A stretch of 64,000 nt of DNA from Mixta gaviniae. Its GTDB lineage: Bacteria; Pseudomonadota; Gammaproteobacteria; Enterobacterales; Enterobacteriaceae. The first letter of the stretch is position 1. Each line of letters opens with the position of its first letter. Under the pieces are notes generated by a model. That model searched no databases and was not told the origin of the DNA. It saw only the letters and a list, made by a program, of their open reading frames with translations. The stretch covers positions 4,278,001 to 4,342,000 of the forward strand of contig NZ_CP026377.1 in assembly GCF_002953195.1 (NCBI RefSeq). Direction: 5' to 3'. Below are positions 36,499 to 46,760 of this stretch, one piece after another. Position numbers and translations under genes: made by a program.

Positions 36499-37299
36499 TC
36501 AGGCGAGGAACAGCTGACGCAGGGTGCGCGGCACCGCATCTTCGGCGTTGCTGCCGATCACTTCCAGCTCCGGCAGTAGATCTTTCAGGCGCTGATGCGC
36601 GTTGCGCATAATGTAGCCTTTGCCGGCCATGATCAGCATCTCTTTATCATTCATGCCGTCGCCGAAGGCGATAGAGGATTTTAGCGAATAACCCAGCAGC
36701 TTCGAGACCTCTTCCAGCGCGTGGCCTTTCGACACCCCGCCCGCCATGACTTCCAGACAGGTGGGGAATGAGAAGCTGACATTCACCCGATCGCCCCAGC
36801 GCGCCACAATCGCCTCTTCCAGCGGCAGCAGCTTTTCCGCGTCGTCGCAAATAAAGAAGACCTTGCTAATGCCGTCGGTCGGCAGCAGGCCCGGCTGATA
36901 AACCTGGTAAGTGAACACCGATTCACGGAAATAGCGCTCTTCTTCCGGATGGTGACGGTTCAGGAACCACTCATCGTCACGGTAAACGTTGGTCAGAATA
37001 TCGGGATCGTCATACTTCAGCGCATAGAGATCGCGGGCGATATCTTCATCAAGGTTGTGGCTGAAAATCAGCTCGCCGGCGGTGTTATGCACGCGCGCGC
37101 CGTTGGAGGTGATCATATAGGCTTCGATTTCGAGGTTATCACGCATCTGAGAAACATCGACGTGATGACGGCCGGTGGCGAAAACGAAATGGACGCCGCG
37201 CGCTGTCAGCAGCCGGAGCGTTTCTTTGGTGTAGGGCGTTAAGCGATGATCGGGAGAAAGCAGGGTGCCATCCAGATCGGAAGCGACAACATGGTACAT
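36499..37299 (-). CDS. yigL: HAD-family sugar/pyridoxal phosphatase YigL
   Basis: Cof-type haloacid dehalogenase phosphatase, 266 aa. In E. coli YigL dephosphorylates pyridoxal phosphate and sugar phosphates and is needed for recovery from glucose-phosphate stress. Motif I DLDGTLLSP (about 8-16), motif II TSNGA, and motif IV AFGDGMNDKEM are intact; the cap domain is type C2. It follows pldB as in E. coli. Confidence 0.96.
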   Translation of the reverse strand: MYHVVASDLDGTLLSPDHRLTPYTKETLRLLTARGVHFVFATGRHHVDVSQMRDNLEIEAYMITSNGARVHNTAGELIFSHNLDEDIARDLYALKYDDPDILTNVYRDDEWFLNRHHPEEERYFRESVFTYQVYQPGLLPTDGISKVFFICDDAEKLLPLEEAIVARWGDRVNVSFSFPTCLEVMAGGVSKGHALEEVSKLLGYSLKSSIAFGDGMNDKEMLIMAGKGYIMRNAHQRLKDLLPELEVIGSNAEDAVPRTLRQLFLA

Positions 37300-37347
37300 G
37301 CAAACCTCTGGTATCGAAGAGAGTGGTAACGTTCTGAGTGGTGCAAT

Positions 37348-38340
37348 TTAATCATGCCGCTCGAAAAAATTGACGATGGCATGTAAAGCTTCGGCGCGCA
37401 TGGCGTCTTTTTCAAACAGGATCTCGTGACGCGCGCCGTCAATCACATAAGGCTTGCCGCCTTCGCAGGGATGACCGGCGGCCTGCATCGCCGCGCAGAA
37501 GAGATCCTGCGAGCGGTTATCTACCACTTTGTCATCCCCGGCCTGCAGCAGCAGCAAAGGCGTGGCGATGGTCGCCGCCTTGCCAAGAATATTTTGCCCC
37601 GCCTGGATGCCTTCCCGTACCCAGTGATAGGTGGGGCCGCCGACCCGAATCGCCGGATCGTCCGCGTAAAAGCGCAGGTTGCGTTTATAGCGTTCGCGGC
37701 TGTGCGTTAGCGTGTTCATGCTGAACGGCCGCGCGCGCCAGCGGCCGGTTCCCAGCGCATAGCCATCGCGCATCGCCGGACGCTTTTCCGCCCAGTCAAG
37801 AATGCGGTGCGCCATCCAGGCGGGCATCGGCAGGTAAATGCCGAACATCGGCGATGCCAGTACCGCCGCATTAAACGCCGTGGGATTGCGCGCCAGCAGC
37901 AGCGTCAAAATGGCGCCGCCCATAGAGTGCGCCAGCGCATAGCGACGCCGGTAGTGGCCGGCGATCAGCGCTTTCAGGCAGAGCGTTTCTAAATCATCAA
38001 CGTAGTGTTCGAAGTGAACGACATGACCGCGATGGGCATCTTTCAGCAGCCGGCCGGATCGCCCCTGGCCACGGTGGTCAACAATGACGATATCATAACC
38101 GCAGTGCCAGAGGTCATAGGCCAGTTCCGGATATTTAACGTAGCTTTCGATACGCCCCGGCACGATAAGTATCACTTTGTCATGTTGCGGCGATGTGAAG
38201 CGCACATAGCGGATCGGGACATTTTCGACGCCGGTGAATTCACACTCTTCACGCTGACGCCAGAAGTCCAGCAGCGGCCCGGTCGCGAAAGCGGCAAACG
38301 CCTGTTCCCGTGTTGCCCAGTGTTTTTTATGACTGGTCAT
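37348..38340 (-). CDS. pldB: Lysophospholipase L2
   Basis: Alpha/beta hydrolase acting on lysophospholipids (mainly lyso-PE) at the inner membrane. The product is 330 aa. Nucleophile elbow AHSMGG (Ser about 140), with catalytic Asp in LLQAGDDKVVD and His in GARHEILFE. It lies 48 nt upstream of yigL, with which it is probably co-transcribed. Confidence 0.96.
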   Translation of the reverse strand: MTSHKKHWATREQAFAAFATGPLLDFWRQREECEFTGVENVPIRYVRFTSPQHDKVILIVPGRIESYVKYPELAYDLWHCGYDIVIVDHRGQGRSGRLLKDAHRGHVVHFEHYVDDLETLCLKALIAGHYRRRYALAHSMGGAILTLLLARNPTAFNAAVLASPMFGIYLPMPAWMAHRILDWAEKRPAMRDGYALGTGRWRARPFSMNTLTHSRERYKRNLRFYADDPAIRVGGPTYHWVREGIQAGQNILGKAATIATPLLLLQAGDDKVVDNRSQDLFCAAMQAAGHPCEGGKPYVIDGARHEILFEKDAMRAEALHAIVNFFERHD

Positions 38341-38440
38341 GGTTCAACTCCTTTAACCCGCCCGACACTCTGTCGCCGTAGCGCAACCGCTGGCAATGGC
38401 GTATTGTGGCATAATTCTGCGCGTTCAGGGAGCGTTACCC

Positions 38441-39064
38441 ATGACTATCGAATGGTGGTTAACTTATCTGTTAACCACCGTAATTCTCAGCTTATCGCCC
38501 GGTTCTGGCGCGATTAATACCATGAGTACCGGTATCAGCCACGGCTATCGCGGCGCAACAGCGTCGATCGCCGGGCTGCAGGTGGGGCTGGGGCTGCATA
38601 TTGTGCTGGTGGGCGTGGGGCTGGGCGCGCTTTTTTCCCGTTCGCTGCTGGCGTTTGAGGTGCTGAAGTGGGCGGGCGCCGCCTATCTTATCTGGCTGGG
38701 CATTCAGCAATGGCGCGCCGCCGGCGCGATTGATCTGACGGCGGTTTCCCGCGCGATGCCGCGTCGCCGTCTGTTTCAGCGCGCCGTTCTGGTGAACCTG
38801 ACTAATCCCAAGAGCATCATTTTTCTTGCCGCGCTGTTTCCGCAGTTCATTATTCCTCATCAGCCGCAGGCGCTACAGTATCTGGTATTGGGCGTGACGA
38901 CGATTGTGGTCGATATTCTGGTGATGATCGGTTATGCCACGCTGGCGAGGCGTATTGCCGTCTGGATTAAAGGCCCGCATCAGATGAAGTTGCTGAACCG
39001 GGTGTTTGGCGGGCTGTTTGTTGCTATCGGCGCGCTGCTGGCATCGGCGCGTCGTGTGGCGTAG
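38441..39064 (+). CDS. rhtB: Homoserine/homoserine lactone exporter RhtB
   Basis: LysE-superfamily inner-membrane efflux protein for homoserine and its lactone, 207 aa, about six helices. The LysE signature [12 protein letters not shown] is at about 19-30, with [20 protein letters not shown] in the middle. ATG 38441 ([13 protein letters not shown]) aligns with E. coli RhtB; 15 codons upstream are open but not homologous. It diverges from pldB. Confidence 0.95.
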   Translation: MTIEWWLTYLLTTVILSLSPGSGAINTMSTGISHGYRGATASIAGLQVGLGLHIVLVGVGLGALFSRSLLAFEVLKWAGAAYLIWLGIQQWRAAGAIDLTAVSRAMPRRRLFQRAVLVNLTNPKSIIFLAALFPQFIIPHQPQALQYLVLGVTTIVVDILVMIGYATLARRIAVWIKGPHQMKLLNRVFGGLFVAIGALLASARRVA

Positions 39065-39086
39065 CGGTTGACAAGGCGGCGGTCTT

Positions 39087-39218
39087 GCGGCCAGCGGCTG
39101 ATCCTATGCTGTCCAACTTCCGGTTAGCGGCTAATGGTATAGCCTCCTTATTCCGGTCAGCAGCTGGTGGTATGGTGCCCAGCCTCCGGTCAGCGGTGGG
39201 CAGGCAGTTACGTAAAGA
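39087..39218. repeat. 33-nt imperfect tandem repeats
   Basis: Three units of 33 nt (39087-39119, 39120-39152, 39153-39185) plus a decayed fourth, each beginning (C/G)CGG(C/T)(C/T)AGC(G/A)GCT. They lie in the rhtB-rhtC spacer. The period keeps reading frame in all six frames, so spurious 11-residue peptide repeats appear in both strands. Confidence 0.75.
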
Positions 39219-39291
39219 CGCCATGAACCGATCCCTGGCGGCTCGGGCGGCGCATCCCTGCGTCGCACGCTTTACTCCACTCTCTGCCCGC

Positions 39292-39360
39292 CGCTTCCCT
39301 GGCTTTGGCGTTTGCCGCCTCCCTGGCTTTGGCGTTTGCCGCTTTCCTGTTTACTTTCAG
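39292..39360. repeat. 24-nt tandem duplication
   Basis: CGCTTCCCTGGCTTTGGCGTTTGC-type unit at 39292-39315 and 39316-39339, one mismatch, followed by a partial third copy. It lies in the same rhtB-rhtC spacer, about 75 nt from the 33-nt array. Confidence 0.85.
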
Positions 39361-39524
39361 CCCGCCCCCGCCCGCTTATAGCCGGGCCGCTTACCCTCAT
39401 TCGGCATGTCATTCGGACAGCGCGCAGCGATGCGCGCGTATAGTAATACATGAGGAAGCGAACACTGCCCGGACGGCAAATCGCCAGTAAACCGGGCCTT
39501 TACCGCCAAAGCAGGCGGCCGTCC

Positions 39525-40151
39525 TCAACGGGACAGGATCAGATGAATACCGAAACCGGCAAACAGCACCCCCGCCATGCCGTCGATCCACTTCGCCATG
39601 CGCTGATACTGCCGGCGCATCCACGGCAGCGCGAAGACCGCCGCCACCAGAGTAAACCAGGCGAAAGTTTCACTGATAATCAGCACAAAAAGCCCCCAAC
39701 GCGTGCTGGTTGCCACATCATCGCCGACAAACAGTGAAAAGACGCTGCCGAAGTAAATTACCGCTTTAGGATTGGAAAGATTGGTCAGAAAGCCTTTCAG
39801 GAAGCTGTGGCCCCTTTTCGCCAGCGTCACTGCCGGCTCGGCGCTTTCTGCCGGCTGACGATGCTGGCGATGCGCGGAACGCAGCAGCTGCCAGCCCAGC
39901 CAGGTCAGATAAAGGCCGCCGCACACCATAATCACTTCGTGCAGCCATGCCATTTTTTGCAGAATCAGGTGCAGGCCCATTAGCGCCACGCCGGCCCAGA
40001 TGACAATCCCCAGCGTGATGCCCAGCACGCCCATCATCGCCTCTTTGCGGGAGCGGCTGGCGGCGGTTTGCGAAACAAAAAAGAAATCCGGACCGGGGCT
40101 CATCAGTGCGACTAAATGCACTGCGGCAACGGTAAGAAAAAGCGCGAGCAT
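39525..40151 (-). CDS. rhtC: Threonine exporter RhtC
   Basis: LysE-superfamily inner-membrane threonine efflux protein, 208 aa. The signature LMSPGPDFFFVSQTA is at about 16-30, with NLSNPKAVIYFGSVFSLFVG and the C-terminal GFGIHLILSR. Same family as rhtB but a distinct subgroup; E. coli has both here, tail-to-tail. Confidence 0.95.
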   Translation of the reverse strand: MLALFLTVAAVHLVALMSPGPDFFFVSQTAASRSRKEAMMGVLGITLGIVIWAGVALMGLHLILQKMAWLHEVIMVCGGLYLTWLGWQLLRSAHRQHRQPAESAEPAVTLAKRGHSFLKGFLTNLSNPKAVIYFGSVFSLFVGDDVATSTRWGLFVLIISETFAWFTLVAAVFALPWMRRQYQRMAKWIDGMAGVLFAGFGIHLILSR

Positions 40152-40277
40152 AACAGTTTCCTTGCCGATAAAGAGAGTGAGAAAGCCGGCTGGCTTTTCA
40201 CGACGCGCATGATTATTACGCTAAATCCCTTTCGGTTCATCTGTTATCTGCGGCGTCATACCACGCCCGGAGAGGAT

Positions 40278-42104
40278 CTACTCCTCGCCGTCGACATGCT
40301 CGCGGATCATGACCAGGAAAGGCTTGCCGAAGCGCTCCAGCTTGCGATGGCCGACACCGTTGACGCTAAGCATTTCCGAGGCCGTCAGCGGCATCTGCTC
40401 CGCCATCTCAATCAGCGTCGCGTCGTTAAACACCACATAAGGCGGAATGTTTTCTTCATCGGCAATCGCTTTACGCAGCTTGCGCAGTTTGGCGAACAGC
40501 TTGCGGTCGTAGTTGCCGCCGTAGCTTTTCTGATTGTTATACTTCGCTTTCACCGTCACCAGACGCGGCACGGCAAGCATCAGCGGCGCTTCGCCGCGCA
40601 GTACTGGCCGGGCGGCCTCGGTAAGCTGCAGCGCCGAGTGCAGCGTGATGTTCTGCGTGACCAGGCCCAGGTGTATAAGCTGGCGTAGCACGCTGACCCA
40701 ATGTTCATGGCTCTGCTCGCGGCCAATACCGTAGACCGGCAGCTTATCGTGGCCCAGGTCGCGGATGCGCTGGTTGCTGGCGCCGCGCAACACCTCCACC
40801 ACATAGCCCATGCCAAAACGCTGGCCGACGCGATAGATGGTCGAGAGCGCTTTTTGCGCCTCTACCATGCCATCGTAGCGGCGTGGCGGATCGAGACAAA
40901 TATCGCAGTTGCCGCACGGCTGCTGGCGGCCTTCGCCGAAATAGTTGAGCAACACCAGGCGGCGGCAGGTTTGCGCTTCGGCAAACGCGCCCATCGCATT
41001 CAGCTTATGACGCTCAATATCCTGCAGCGGACCGGGTGCTTTCTCTTCCAGGCAGCGGCGCAGCCAGGCCATATCCGCCGGATCGTAGAGCAGCATCGCT
41101 TCGGCCGGCAGGCCATCGCGACCGGCGCGGCCGGTTTCCTGATAATAGGATTCAATGTTACGCGGAATATCGAAATGCACCACAAAGCGCACGTTGGGCT
41201 TGTTAATGCCCATGCCGAAAGCGACCGTCGCCACCACGATCTGTAGATCGTCGCGCTGAAACGCCTCCTGCACCTGCGCGCGATGGGCGTTCTCCATGCC
41301 GGCGTGGTAGGCCCCTACGCTTAAGCCGCGGCTCTGCAGACGCGCGGCGGTATCTTCCACTTTCGCCCGGCTGTTGCAGTAGATAATGCCGCTTTTACCG
41401 CGCTGATCCTGCACGTAGCGCAGCAGCTGCTCGGTCGGCTTGAACTTTTCCACCAGCATATAGCGGATATTCGGCCGGTCAAAGCTGCTGATCTGGATCA
41501 GCGGATCTTCCAGCTGCAGCAGGCGGACAATATCGTTACGCGTGGTTTCGTCGGCGGTCGCCGTCAGCGCCATCACTGGCAGCGACGGGAAACGCTGGCG
41601 CAGCTGGCCCAGCGCGCCATATTCCGGGCGGAAATCGTGTCCCCACTGGGAAATACAGTGCGCTTCGTCCACCGCCAGCATCGCCGGCTGCCAGTGCGTC
41701 AGGCTTTCGAGGAAGTTATCCATCATCAGGCGTTCCGGCGCGATATAGAGCAGGCGAATTTCGCCGCTGCGGCATCCCGCCATCACGGCCTGCTGCTCTT
41801 CGCGCGTTTGCGTCGAATTCAGACATGCCGCCGCCACGCCGTTCGCCAGCAGCTGATCGACCTGATCTTTCATCAGTGAAATCAGCGGCGAAACGACCAG
41901 CGTCAGACCTTCGCGCAGCAGCGCCGGAATTTGATAACAGAGCGATTTTCCGCCGCCGGTGGGCATCACCACCAGACAATCCCGGCCGCTCAGCGACGCC
42001 TGAATGATGGTTTGCTGCCCGGGGCGAAACTGCTGGTAGCCGAAGGTATCGCGTAATACCTGTTCGGCCAGCGCTTCGTGATTAATTACTGCCGCCGTAG
42101 ACAC
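40278..42104 (-). CDS. recQ: ATP-dependent DNA helicase RecQ
   Basis: 3'-5' superfamily 2 helicase acting in RecF-pathway repair and SOS induction, 608 aa. Walker [13 protein letters not shown] box [15 protein letters not shown] (aromatic-rich loop), [10 protein letters not shown] motif VI, RQC zinc cluster ([12 protein letters not shown]...[11 protein letters not shown]), and C-terminal HRDC domain. I place the start at GTG 42104 ([15 protein letters not shown]): GGGGA lies 4-8 nt upstream and the N-terminus then aligns residue for residue with E. coli. A GTG 18 nt upstream is the alternative. Confidence 0.96.
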   Translation of the reverse strand: MSTAAVINHEALAEQVLRDTFGYQQFRPGQQTIIQASLSGRDCLVVMPTGGGKSLCYQIPALLREGLTLVVSPLISLMKDQVDQLLANGVAAACLNSTQTREEQQAVMAGCRSGEIRLLYIAPERLMMDNFLESLTHWQPAMLAVDEAHCISQWGHDFRPEYGALGQLRQRFPSLPVMALTATADETTRNDIVRLLQLEDPLIQISSFDRPNIRYMLVEKFKPTEQLLRYVQDQRGKSGIIYCNSRAKVEDTAARLQSRGLSVGAYHAGMENAHRAQVQEAFQRDDLQIVVATVAFGMGINKPNVRFVVHFDIPRNIESYYQETGRAGRDGLPAEAMLLYDPADMAWLRRCLEEKAPGPLQDIERHKLNAMGAFAEAQTCRRLVLLNYFGEGRQQPCGNCDICLDPPRRYDGMVEAQKALSTIYRVGQRFGMGYVVEVLRGASNQRIRDLGHDKLPVYGIGREQSHEHWVSVLRQLIHLGLVTQNITLHSALQLTEAARPVLRGEAPLMLAVPRLVTVKAKYNNQKSYGGNYDRKLFAKLRKLRKAIADEENIPPYVVFNDATLIEMAEQMPLTASEMLSVNGVGHRKLERFGKPFLVMIREHVDGEE

Positions 42105-42177
42105 GTCTTCCCCGTATTGCACTGCATTATGATGATGTGACGGGCGGTAGCCGCCCGAAGAGACAATGACTGTATGG

Positions 42178-42198
42178 CAGGCCCGCTGCGCGGGCCTG
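42178..42198 (-). terminator. Hairpin after pldA
   Basis: Perfect 9-bp stem CAGGCCCGC/GCGGGCCTG with a 3-nt loop directly before the pldA stop. No U tract follows on the minus strand; a second stem (CGGGCGG/CCGCCCG) lies at 42141-42157. Confidence 0.55.
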
Positions 42199-42200
42199 TA

Positions 42201-43070
42201 TCAGAACAGATCGTTTAAGGTTACGCCAACGCCGACGCGCGTCTGGCGATGATTATAATCGATTAACGATTCGCCGTAGCCGCTGAACACCTGCGTATAG
42301 AAACGTACATGCTCGCTGATCGGGTAGCTCCACCCCAGCTCTGCGCCGCCGTAACCGCTATTCCAGTTATAGTTGCCCTGCACGCTGAAGATGCTGTCGC
42401 CTACCCGGTAACCCAATTTGGCGCGATAGTAACCCATGTACTTGGTAATGTCAGGGTTGTCGTCGTTACTTTCGCCTTCCGGCAGACGATACCAGGGTTT
42501 AATTTCCGCCAGGAAATTGCCGTTTTCCGCCATCAGGCGCGCGTAAACACGGTTCCAGCTGCGTGACGTCGGATCGGAACGGCCGTTTGACTGGTGGTTC
42601 AGGCCCAGCTCGATATCACGTAGCGTCCAGCCGGCGAAAGAGTAGTCCGTTGCCCATCCGAGAAAAATTTGCGGTTCGTAGTTGGTTTCACGGAAAGGCG
42701 ACGATGCGCCGCGGTTAGAAAGCTGCCACCAGGAGCGCTGGGTATACGAGGCCGCCAGGACAGAGTTATCGCCGAGGATGCCGCGCCAGAGCGGAAACGC
42801 CAGGCTAAGCTGGAATTTTACCTCATCCTTTTTCGCTTTGTCAGCCCAGTCGTATGAATCAATCGCTTCTTTGTTCATATCGCTGGTCAGGGTGTAAAGC
42901 AGGTAATTGCTCTCATAAGGATAAAGCACAAAGGGATTATCGTGCTTTTCCAGCAGGTTGGCGATAATGCTGCCCTGAACCGCTGGCGCATCATGTACAT
43001 CCCTGACGGTGGCTTCTTGAGCCTGCGCAATGGCGGGCAATAATAATGCCGCCGCAATCAGCATACGCAT
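42201..43070 (-). CDS. pldA: Outer-membrane phospholipase A
   Basis: Ca2+-dependent outer-membrane phospholipase A1/A2 that removes mislocalised surface phospholipids, 289 aa as in E. coli. Signal peptide about 1-18. The 12-strand barrel holds the catalytic His-Ser-Asn triad in LGLNHQSNGRSDPTSRSWNRVY. It ends with an aromatic residue (NDLF). It is head-to-head with yigI. Confidence 0.97.
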   Translation of the reverse strand: MRMLIAAALLLPAIAQAQEATVRDVHDAPAVQGSIIANLLEKHDNPFVLYPYESNYLLYTLTSDMNKEAIDSYDWADKAKKDEVKFQLSLAFPLWRGILGDNSVLAASYTQRSWWQLSNRGASSPFRETNYEPQIFLGWATDYSFAGWTLRDIELGLNHQSNGRSDPTSRSWNRVYARLMAENGNFLAEIKPWYRLPEGESNDDNPDITKYMGYYRAKLGYRVGDSIFSVQGNYNWNSGYGGAELGWSYPISEHVRFYTQVFSGYGESLIDYNHRQTRVGVGVTLNDLF

Positions 43071-43250
43071 AGTCTTCTCCGGTGAAGCGCTGTGTGGCCA
43101 TTAAATAAAAAAAGCAGGCCATTCTACACACAATCGTGCGGTGAGATCAGCGCTGTTTTCTTAAAGTGGAAAGCCGTTTTCCGCCAACATAAAATACACA
43201 ATCTGTTAACATCGCAACCTTTTATCCGTGGCTACCAGGAAAATCCTTTT

Positions 43251-43721
43251 ATGTCAGAGACTCAGTTAGATCAGGCGGCGGCCCGCCAGCTTATCGGTGA
43301 AATATTTGTCTACCAGATGCCTTTTAATCAGGCGCTGGGACTGGAGCTGGAAAGGCTTGAATCGAGCTACGCTGAACTGCGCTTCGCCAATAAAACCATG
43401 CTGGTCGGTAATGCAGCGCAGCAAATTTTGCACGGCGGGGTTATCGCCTCAGTGCTGGATGTCGCCGCCGGGCTGGTGTGCGTCAGCAGCGCCCTGACGC
43501 GTCAGGATCATATCACTGAACAGGCGCTGCGCCAGCGCCTGTCGCGCATGGGCACCATCGACCTGCGCGTCGACTATCTGCGCCCCGGACGCGGCGAACA
43601 CTTTATCGCCGCCAGCAGCCTGCTGCGCGCCGGCAATAAGATCTCCGTCGCGCGCGTCGAGCTGCATAACGATGCGGGTGTCCATATCGCCAGCGCCACC
43701 GCCACCTATCTGGTGGGTTAA
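43251..43721 (+). CDS. yigI: Hotdog-fold thioesterase YigI
   Basis: PaaI/YigI-type acyl-CoA thioesterase, 156 aa, medium- to long-chain acyl-CoA in E. coli. The hotdog helix lies in [19 protein letters not shown], with [11 protein letters not shown] the following strand. ATG 43251 ([14 protein letters not shown]) follows CAGGAAAATCCTTTT; 53 upstream codons are open but lack homology. Confidence 0.92.
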   Translation: MSETQLDQAAARQLIGEIFVYQMPFNQALGLELERLESSYAELRFANKTMLVGNAAQQILHGGVIASVLDVAAGLVCVSSALTRQDHITEQALRQRLSRMGTIDLRVDYLRPGRGEHFIAASSLLRAGNKISVARVELHNDAGVHIASATATYLVG

Positions 43722-43778
43722 TTTCAACCGTTCGCCCGTTTTTCCTTTAGACTGGCGCTTTTAATCTGAGAGTACGTG

Positions 43779-44678
43779 ATGGACACACAACAAACACGCC
43801 AGGGTATCTTTTGCGCGCTGGGCGCTTATTTCATCTGGGGCGTGGCGCCGGCCTATTTCAAACTGCTTCAGCAGGTGGCGCCGGGCGAAATCATGACGCA
43901 CCGCGTGATCTGGTCGGCACTGTTTATGCTGCTGCTGATCTCCGTCAGCCGCAGCTGGCCGCGGGTAAAGGTGGTTATACGTCAGCCGAAAAAGATGTTG
44001 CTGTTGGCGCTGTCGGCCACGCTGGTTGGCGGCAACTGGCTGCTGTTTATCTGGGCGGTGAATAATCACCATATGCTGGAAGCGAGCCTGGGCTATTTTA
44101 TCAATCCCCTGCTCAACGTGGTGATAGGCATGCTATTCCTCGGCGAGCGCTTTCGCCGCATGCAGTGGCTGGCGGTGCTGCTGGCGACGTTCGGCGTGCT
44201 GGTGCAGCTGTGGCAGTTCGGATCGCTGCCGCTGATCGCCCTGGGGCTGGCGCTCAGCTTTTCGCTGTATGGCCTGACGCGTAAGAAAATCGCAGTGGAC
44301 GCGCAGAGCGGCATGCTGATTGAAACGCTGTGGCTTTTTCCGCTGGCCTCGTGGTATCTGTTCGGTATCGCCGACAGTACCACCAGCCATCTGTCGCACA
44401 ATAGCGCGACGCTGAATCTGCTGCTGATCGCCGCCGGGATTGTCACCACCATTCCGCTCATGCTGTTTACCGCCGCCGCTACGCGCCTGCGTCTCTCCAC
44501 GCTCGGCTTTTTCCAGTATCTGGGGCCGACGCTGATGTTTCTGCTGGCGGTGCTGTTTTACGGCGAAGCGATGACGCCCGACAAGGCGGTGACGTTCGGC
44601 TTTATTTGGCTGGCGCTGGCGCTGTTTATTGTCGACGCGCTCTATACGCTGCGCCGTTCACGCGCGGGCAAAGCGTGA
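43779..44678 (+). CDS. rarD: EamA-family permease RarD
   Basis: Drug/metabolite transporter superfamily permease with ten helices, 299 aa. The E. coli homologue was named for chloramphenicol resistance, but its substrate is not known. LLFIWAVNNHHMLEASLGYFINP and FFQYLGPTLMFLLAVLFYGE are near-identical to E. coli. The ATG at 43779 is preferred to the GTG directly before it. Its last 21 nt overlap the end of the convergent abrB homologue. Confidence 0.94.
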   Translation: MDTQQTRQGIFCALGAYFIWGVAPAYFKLLQQVAPGEIMTHRVIWSALFMLLLISVSRSWPRVKVVIRQPKKMLLLALSATLVGGNWLLFIWAVNNHHMLEASLGYFINPLLNVVIGMLFLGERFRRMQWLAVLLATFGVLVQLWQFGSLPLIALGLALSFSLYGLTRKKIAVDAQSGMLIETLWLFPLASWYLFGIADSTTSHLSHNSATLNLLLIAAGIVTTIPLMLFTAAATRLRLSTLGFFQYLGPTLMFLLAVLFYGEAMTPDKAVTFGFIWLALALFIVDALYTLRRSRAGKA

Positions 44679-45704
44679 GATAAAACGCGCCATGGCCGGG
44701 CCGGTAAGCAGAATAGTGAACAGCCGCAGCGTCTGCAGCGCCATCACGAAAGCGATATCGACCCGACTGCCCGCGGCAATGATCGCCACGGTATCCAGCC
44801 CGCCCGGGCTGGTAGCCAGATAGGCAGTCAGCAGATCGACATGCAGCATTTTAGTCAGCACCCACGCCATTCCTCCGCACAGCAGCATCAGCCCGGCGAT
44901 CGATGCCAGCATCTGCGGCAGCGTACGCAGCGCCAGCCGGAAAACAGGCAGCGTAAAGCGCAGGCCCACCGTCCAGCCGATCAGCGTATAGGCGGCCGCC
45001 AGCAGCCACTCCGGCACCTGCAGCGCCACCGTTCCGCTGCTTTGCAATACCGCACCGGCCAGCGCGGGCAGCAGCAGCGCCCCGGCCGGAATGCGAAAGC
45101 GCTGACCGAGATAGGCGCCCACCAACATAATGCCCAGCGTAATAGCAAAGCGCATATCCAGCGGCGGAAACCAGACCTGCGGCGCCGCGCTTTGCGCATC
45201 GTCACCGAGGCCGATACGCGCGACGATCGCGGCGGCGGTGGCGACGAACAGCACGCGCAGATACTGCATAAAAGCCACCAGCCGCGCATCGGCACCGTAG
45301 TCGGCCGCCATCGCCACCATCGCCGACGCGCCGCCGGGCGAGGAGCCCCAGGCGCCAGTCGGGCCGGGCAGATCGCTGTAGCGCACCAGCAGGAAGCCGG
45401 AAAGACCGCTGGCGGCCAGCGTCATCAGCAGCACCGCCAGCACTACCGGCCAGTCGGCGATCAGGGGATCGATAATCGAGGGAGAGAGGCTGCGGGCGAT
45501 CATACAGCCCAGCACCGCCTGACAGAGAATAAACAGCCGTTTATCGATGCGCAGCGTGGCGCCCAGCAGGCCCATCGCCACGCCGACAATCATCGGCCCC
45601 AGCAGCAGCGCCGCCGGTACGTGAAAATAGTGCAGAATAAAACCCAGCAGCAGCGAGACGACAACCAGCATCGTCCATTGCTGCCAGCGCGAAAGCTTTT
45701 CCAT
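44658..45704 (-). CDS. abrB: AbrB-family membrane protein
   Basis: Inner-membrane protein with the AbrB duplication (two five- to six-helix halves), 348 aa. The sequence matches E. coli AbrB in LPGPTGAWGSSPGGASAMVAMAADYGAD and TAYLATSPGGLDTVAVIAAGS. In E. coli the gene lies elsewhere and was linked to aidB regulation; its transport role is not established. Here it is inserted between rarD and corA, converging on rarD with a 21-nt overlap. The sequence before the ATG (CCTCCTTTCT) is the reverse of a ribosome-binding site, so the start is uncertain. Confidence 0.85.
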   Translation of the reverse strand: MEKLSRWQQWTMLVVVSLLLGFILHYFHVPAALLLGPMIVGVAMGLLGATLRIDKRLFILCQAVLGCMIARSLSPSIIDPLIADWPVVLAVLLMTLAASGLSGFLLVRYSDLPGPTGAWGSSPGGASAMVAMAADYGADARLVAFMQYLRVLFVATAAAIVARIGLGDDAQSAAPQVWFPPLDMRFAITLGIMLVGAYLGQRFRIPAGALLLPALAGAVLQSSGTVALQVPEWLLAAAYTLIGWTVGLRFTLPVFRLALRTLPQMLASIAGLMLLCGGMAWVLTKMLHVDLLTAYLATSPGGLDTVAIIAAGSRVDIAFVMALQTLRLFTILLTGPAMARFISRFARA

Positions 45705-45806
45705 AGAAAGGAGGATTCACCGCGGCTTGAAAACCGTAAGGTTACGCACAACCCGCGCGGAATGCCAGCGCAGCAGGGCCGGACCGGCTCTCCGGCCCGC
45801 CAGCTT

Positions 45807-46760
45807 TTACAGCCAGTTTTTGCGCTTGAAATAGAGGTACGGCGCCAGCCCGGCGAGGATCATCAGGCCGATGGCGCCAGGATAGCCAAAGCTCCACTTC
45901 AGTTCCGGCATAAATTCAAAGTTCATACCGTAGCTGGAGGCGACCAGCGTCGGCGGCAGGAATACCACCGACACCACCGAGAAGATTTTGATGATACGGT
46001 TCTGCTCGATATTGATAAAGCCCATCGCCGCCTGCATCAGGAAGTTAACCTTCTGGAACAGCGACTCGTTATGCGGCAGCAGCGATTCGATATCGCGCAG
46101 GATCTCGCGCGCCTGCTCCAGCTGGTTGGTCGGCAGGCGCGCCTTGCGCACCAGGAAGTTCAGCGCGCGCTGGGTATCCATCAGGCAGAGACGCACCTTC
46201 CAGCCGATATCCTCCAGCTCCGCCAGCGTGGAGAGCGCCTGATCGAACTCGTCGCCCTGCTGCCCTTCCATAATCACGCGGCTCAGCTTCTCAAGGTCGC
46301 TGTAAATGTTTTCAATTTCATCCGCCAGCTGTTCAATTTTGGTCTCAAACAGATCCAGCAGCAGTTCATAGGCGTTGCCGTCGATCAGCGTCTGGCTGCG
46401 GGCGCGCATGCGATAGAGGCGAAACGCGGGCAGTTCACGCTCGCGCAGCGTATAGAGACGGCCTTCGCGAATAGTAAACGCGACGGTGGCGTTGCCCGCA
46501 TGATCTTTGGCGTCTTCATAGAAAAAGAAGGAGTGAATGTGCAGGCCATCTTCGTCCTCGAAAAAGCGGGCGGACGCTTCGATATCTTCCAGCTCAGGGC
46601 GTGTGGCCAGGCTTTGGCCCAGCTCGCTCTGCACGCGCTCGCGCTCCGCTTCTTCCGGCTCGATAAGATCGACCCATACCGACGAGATCAGGTCTTCCGG
46701 CGTGTCTTCCAGCTCCAGGCGGGTAAGGCGGCTGCGATCCAGTTTAAAAGCGCTCAGCAT
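45807..46760 (-). CDS. corA: Magnesium/cobalt channel CorA
   Basis: Pentameric inner-membrane Mg2+ channel, also passing Co2+ and Ni2+. The product is 317 aa. A large cytoplasmic N-domain precedes two C-terminal helices; the GMN filter is in [20 protein letters not shown], and the basic tail YFKRKNWL ends the protein. The ATG at 46760 follows TGGGAGTACTGCT. The leader upstream encodes corL and is expected to link corA expression to translation and Rho. Confidence 0.97.
   Translation of the reverse strand: MLSAFKLDRSRLTRLELEDTPEDLISSVWVDLIEPEEAERERVQSELGQSLATRPELEDIEASARFFEDEDGLHIHSFFFYEDAKDHAGNATVAFTIREGRLYTLRERELPAFRLYRMRARSQTLIDGNAYELLLDLFETKIEQLADEIENIYSDLEKLSRVIMEGQQGDEFDQALSTLAELEDIGWKVRLCLMDTQRALNFLVRKARLPTNQLEQAREILRDIESLLPHNESLFQKVNFLMQAAMGFINIEQNRIIKIFSVVSVVFLPPTLVASSYGMNFEFMPELKWSFGYPGAIGLMILAGLAPYLYFKRKNWL

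Noticed and set aside
39085..39381. 98-codon frame through the rhtB-rhtC repeats
   Set aside because: Repeats of period 33 and 24 nt keep all frames open; no ribosome-binding site and no homology, so recorded as repeats rather than a gene.
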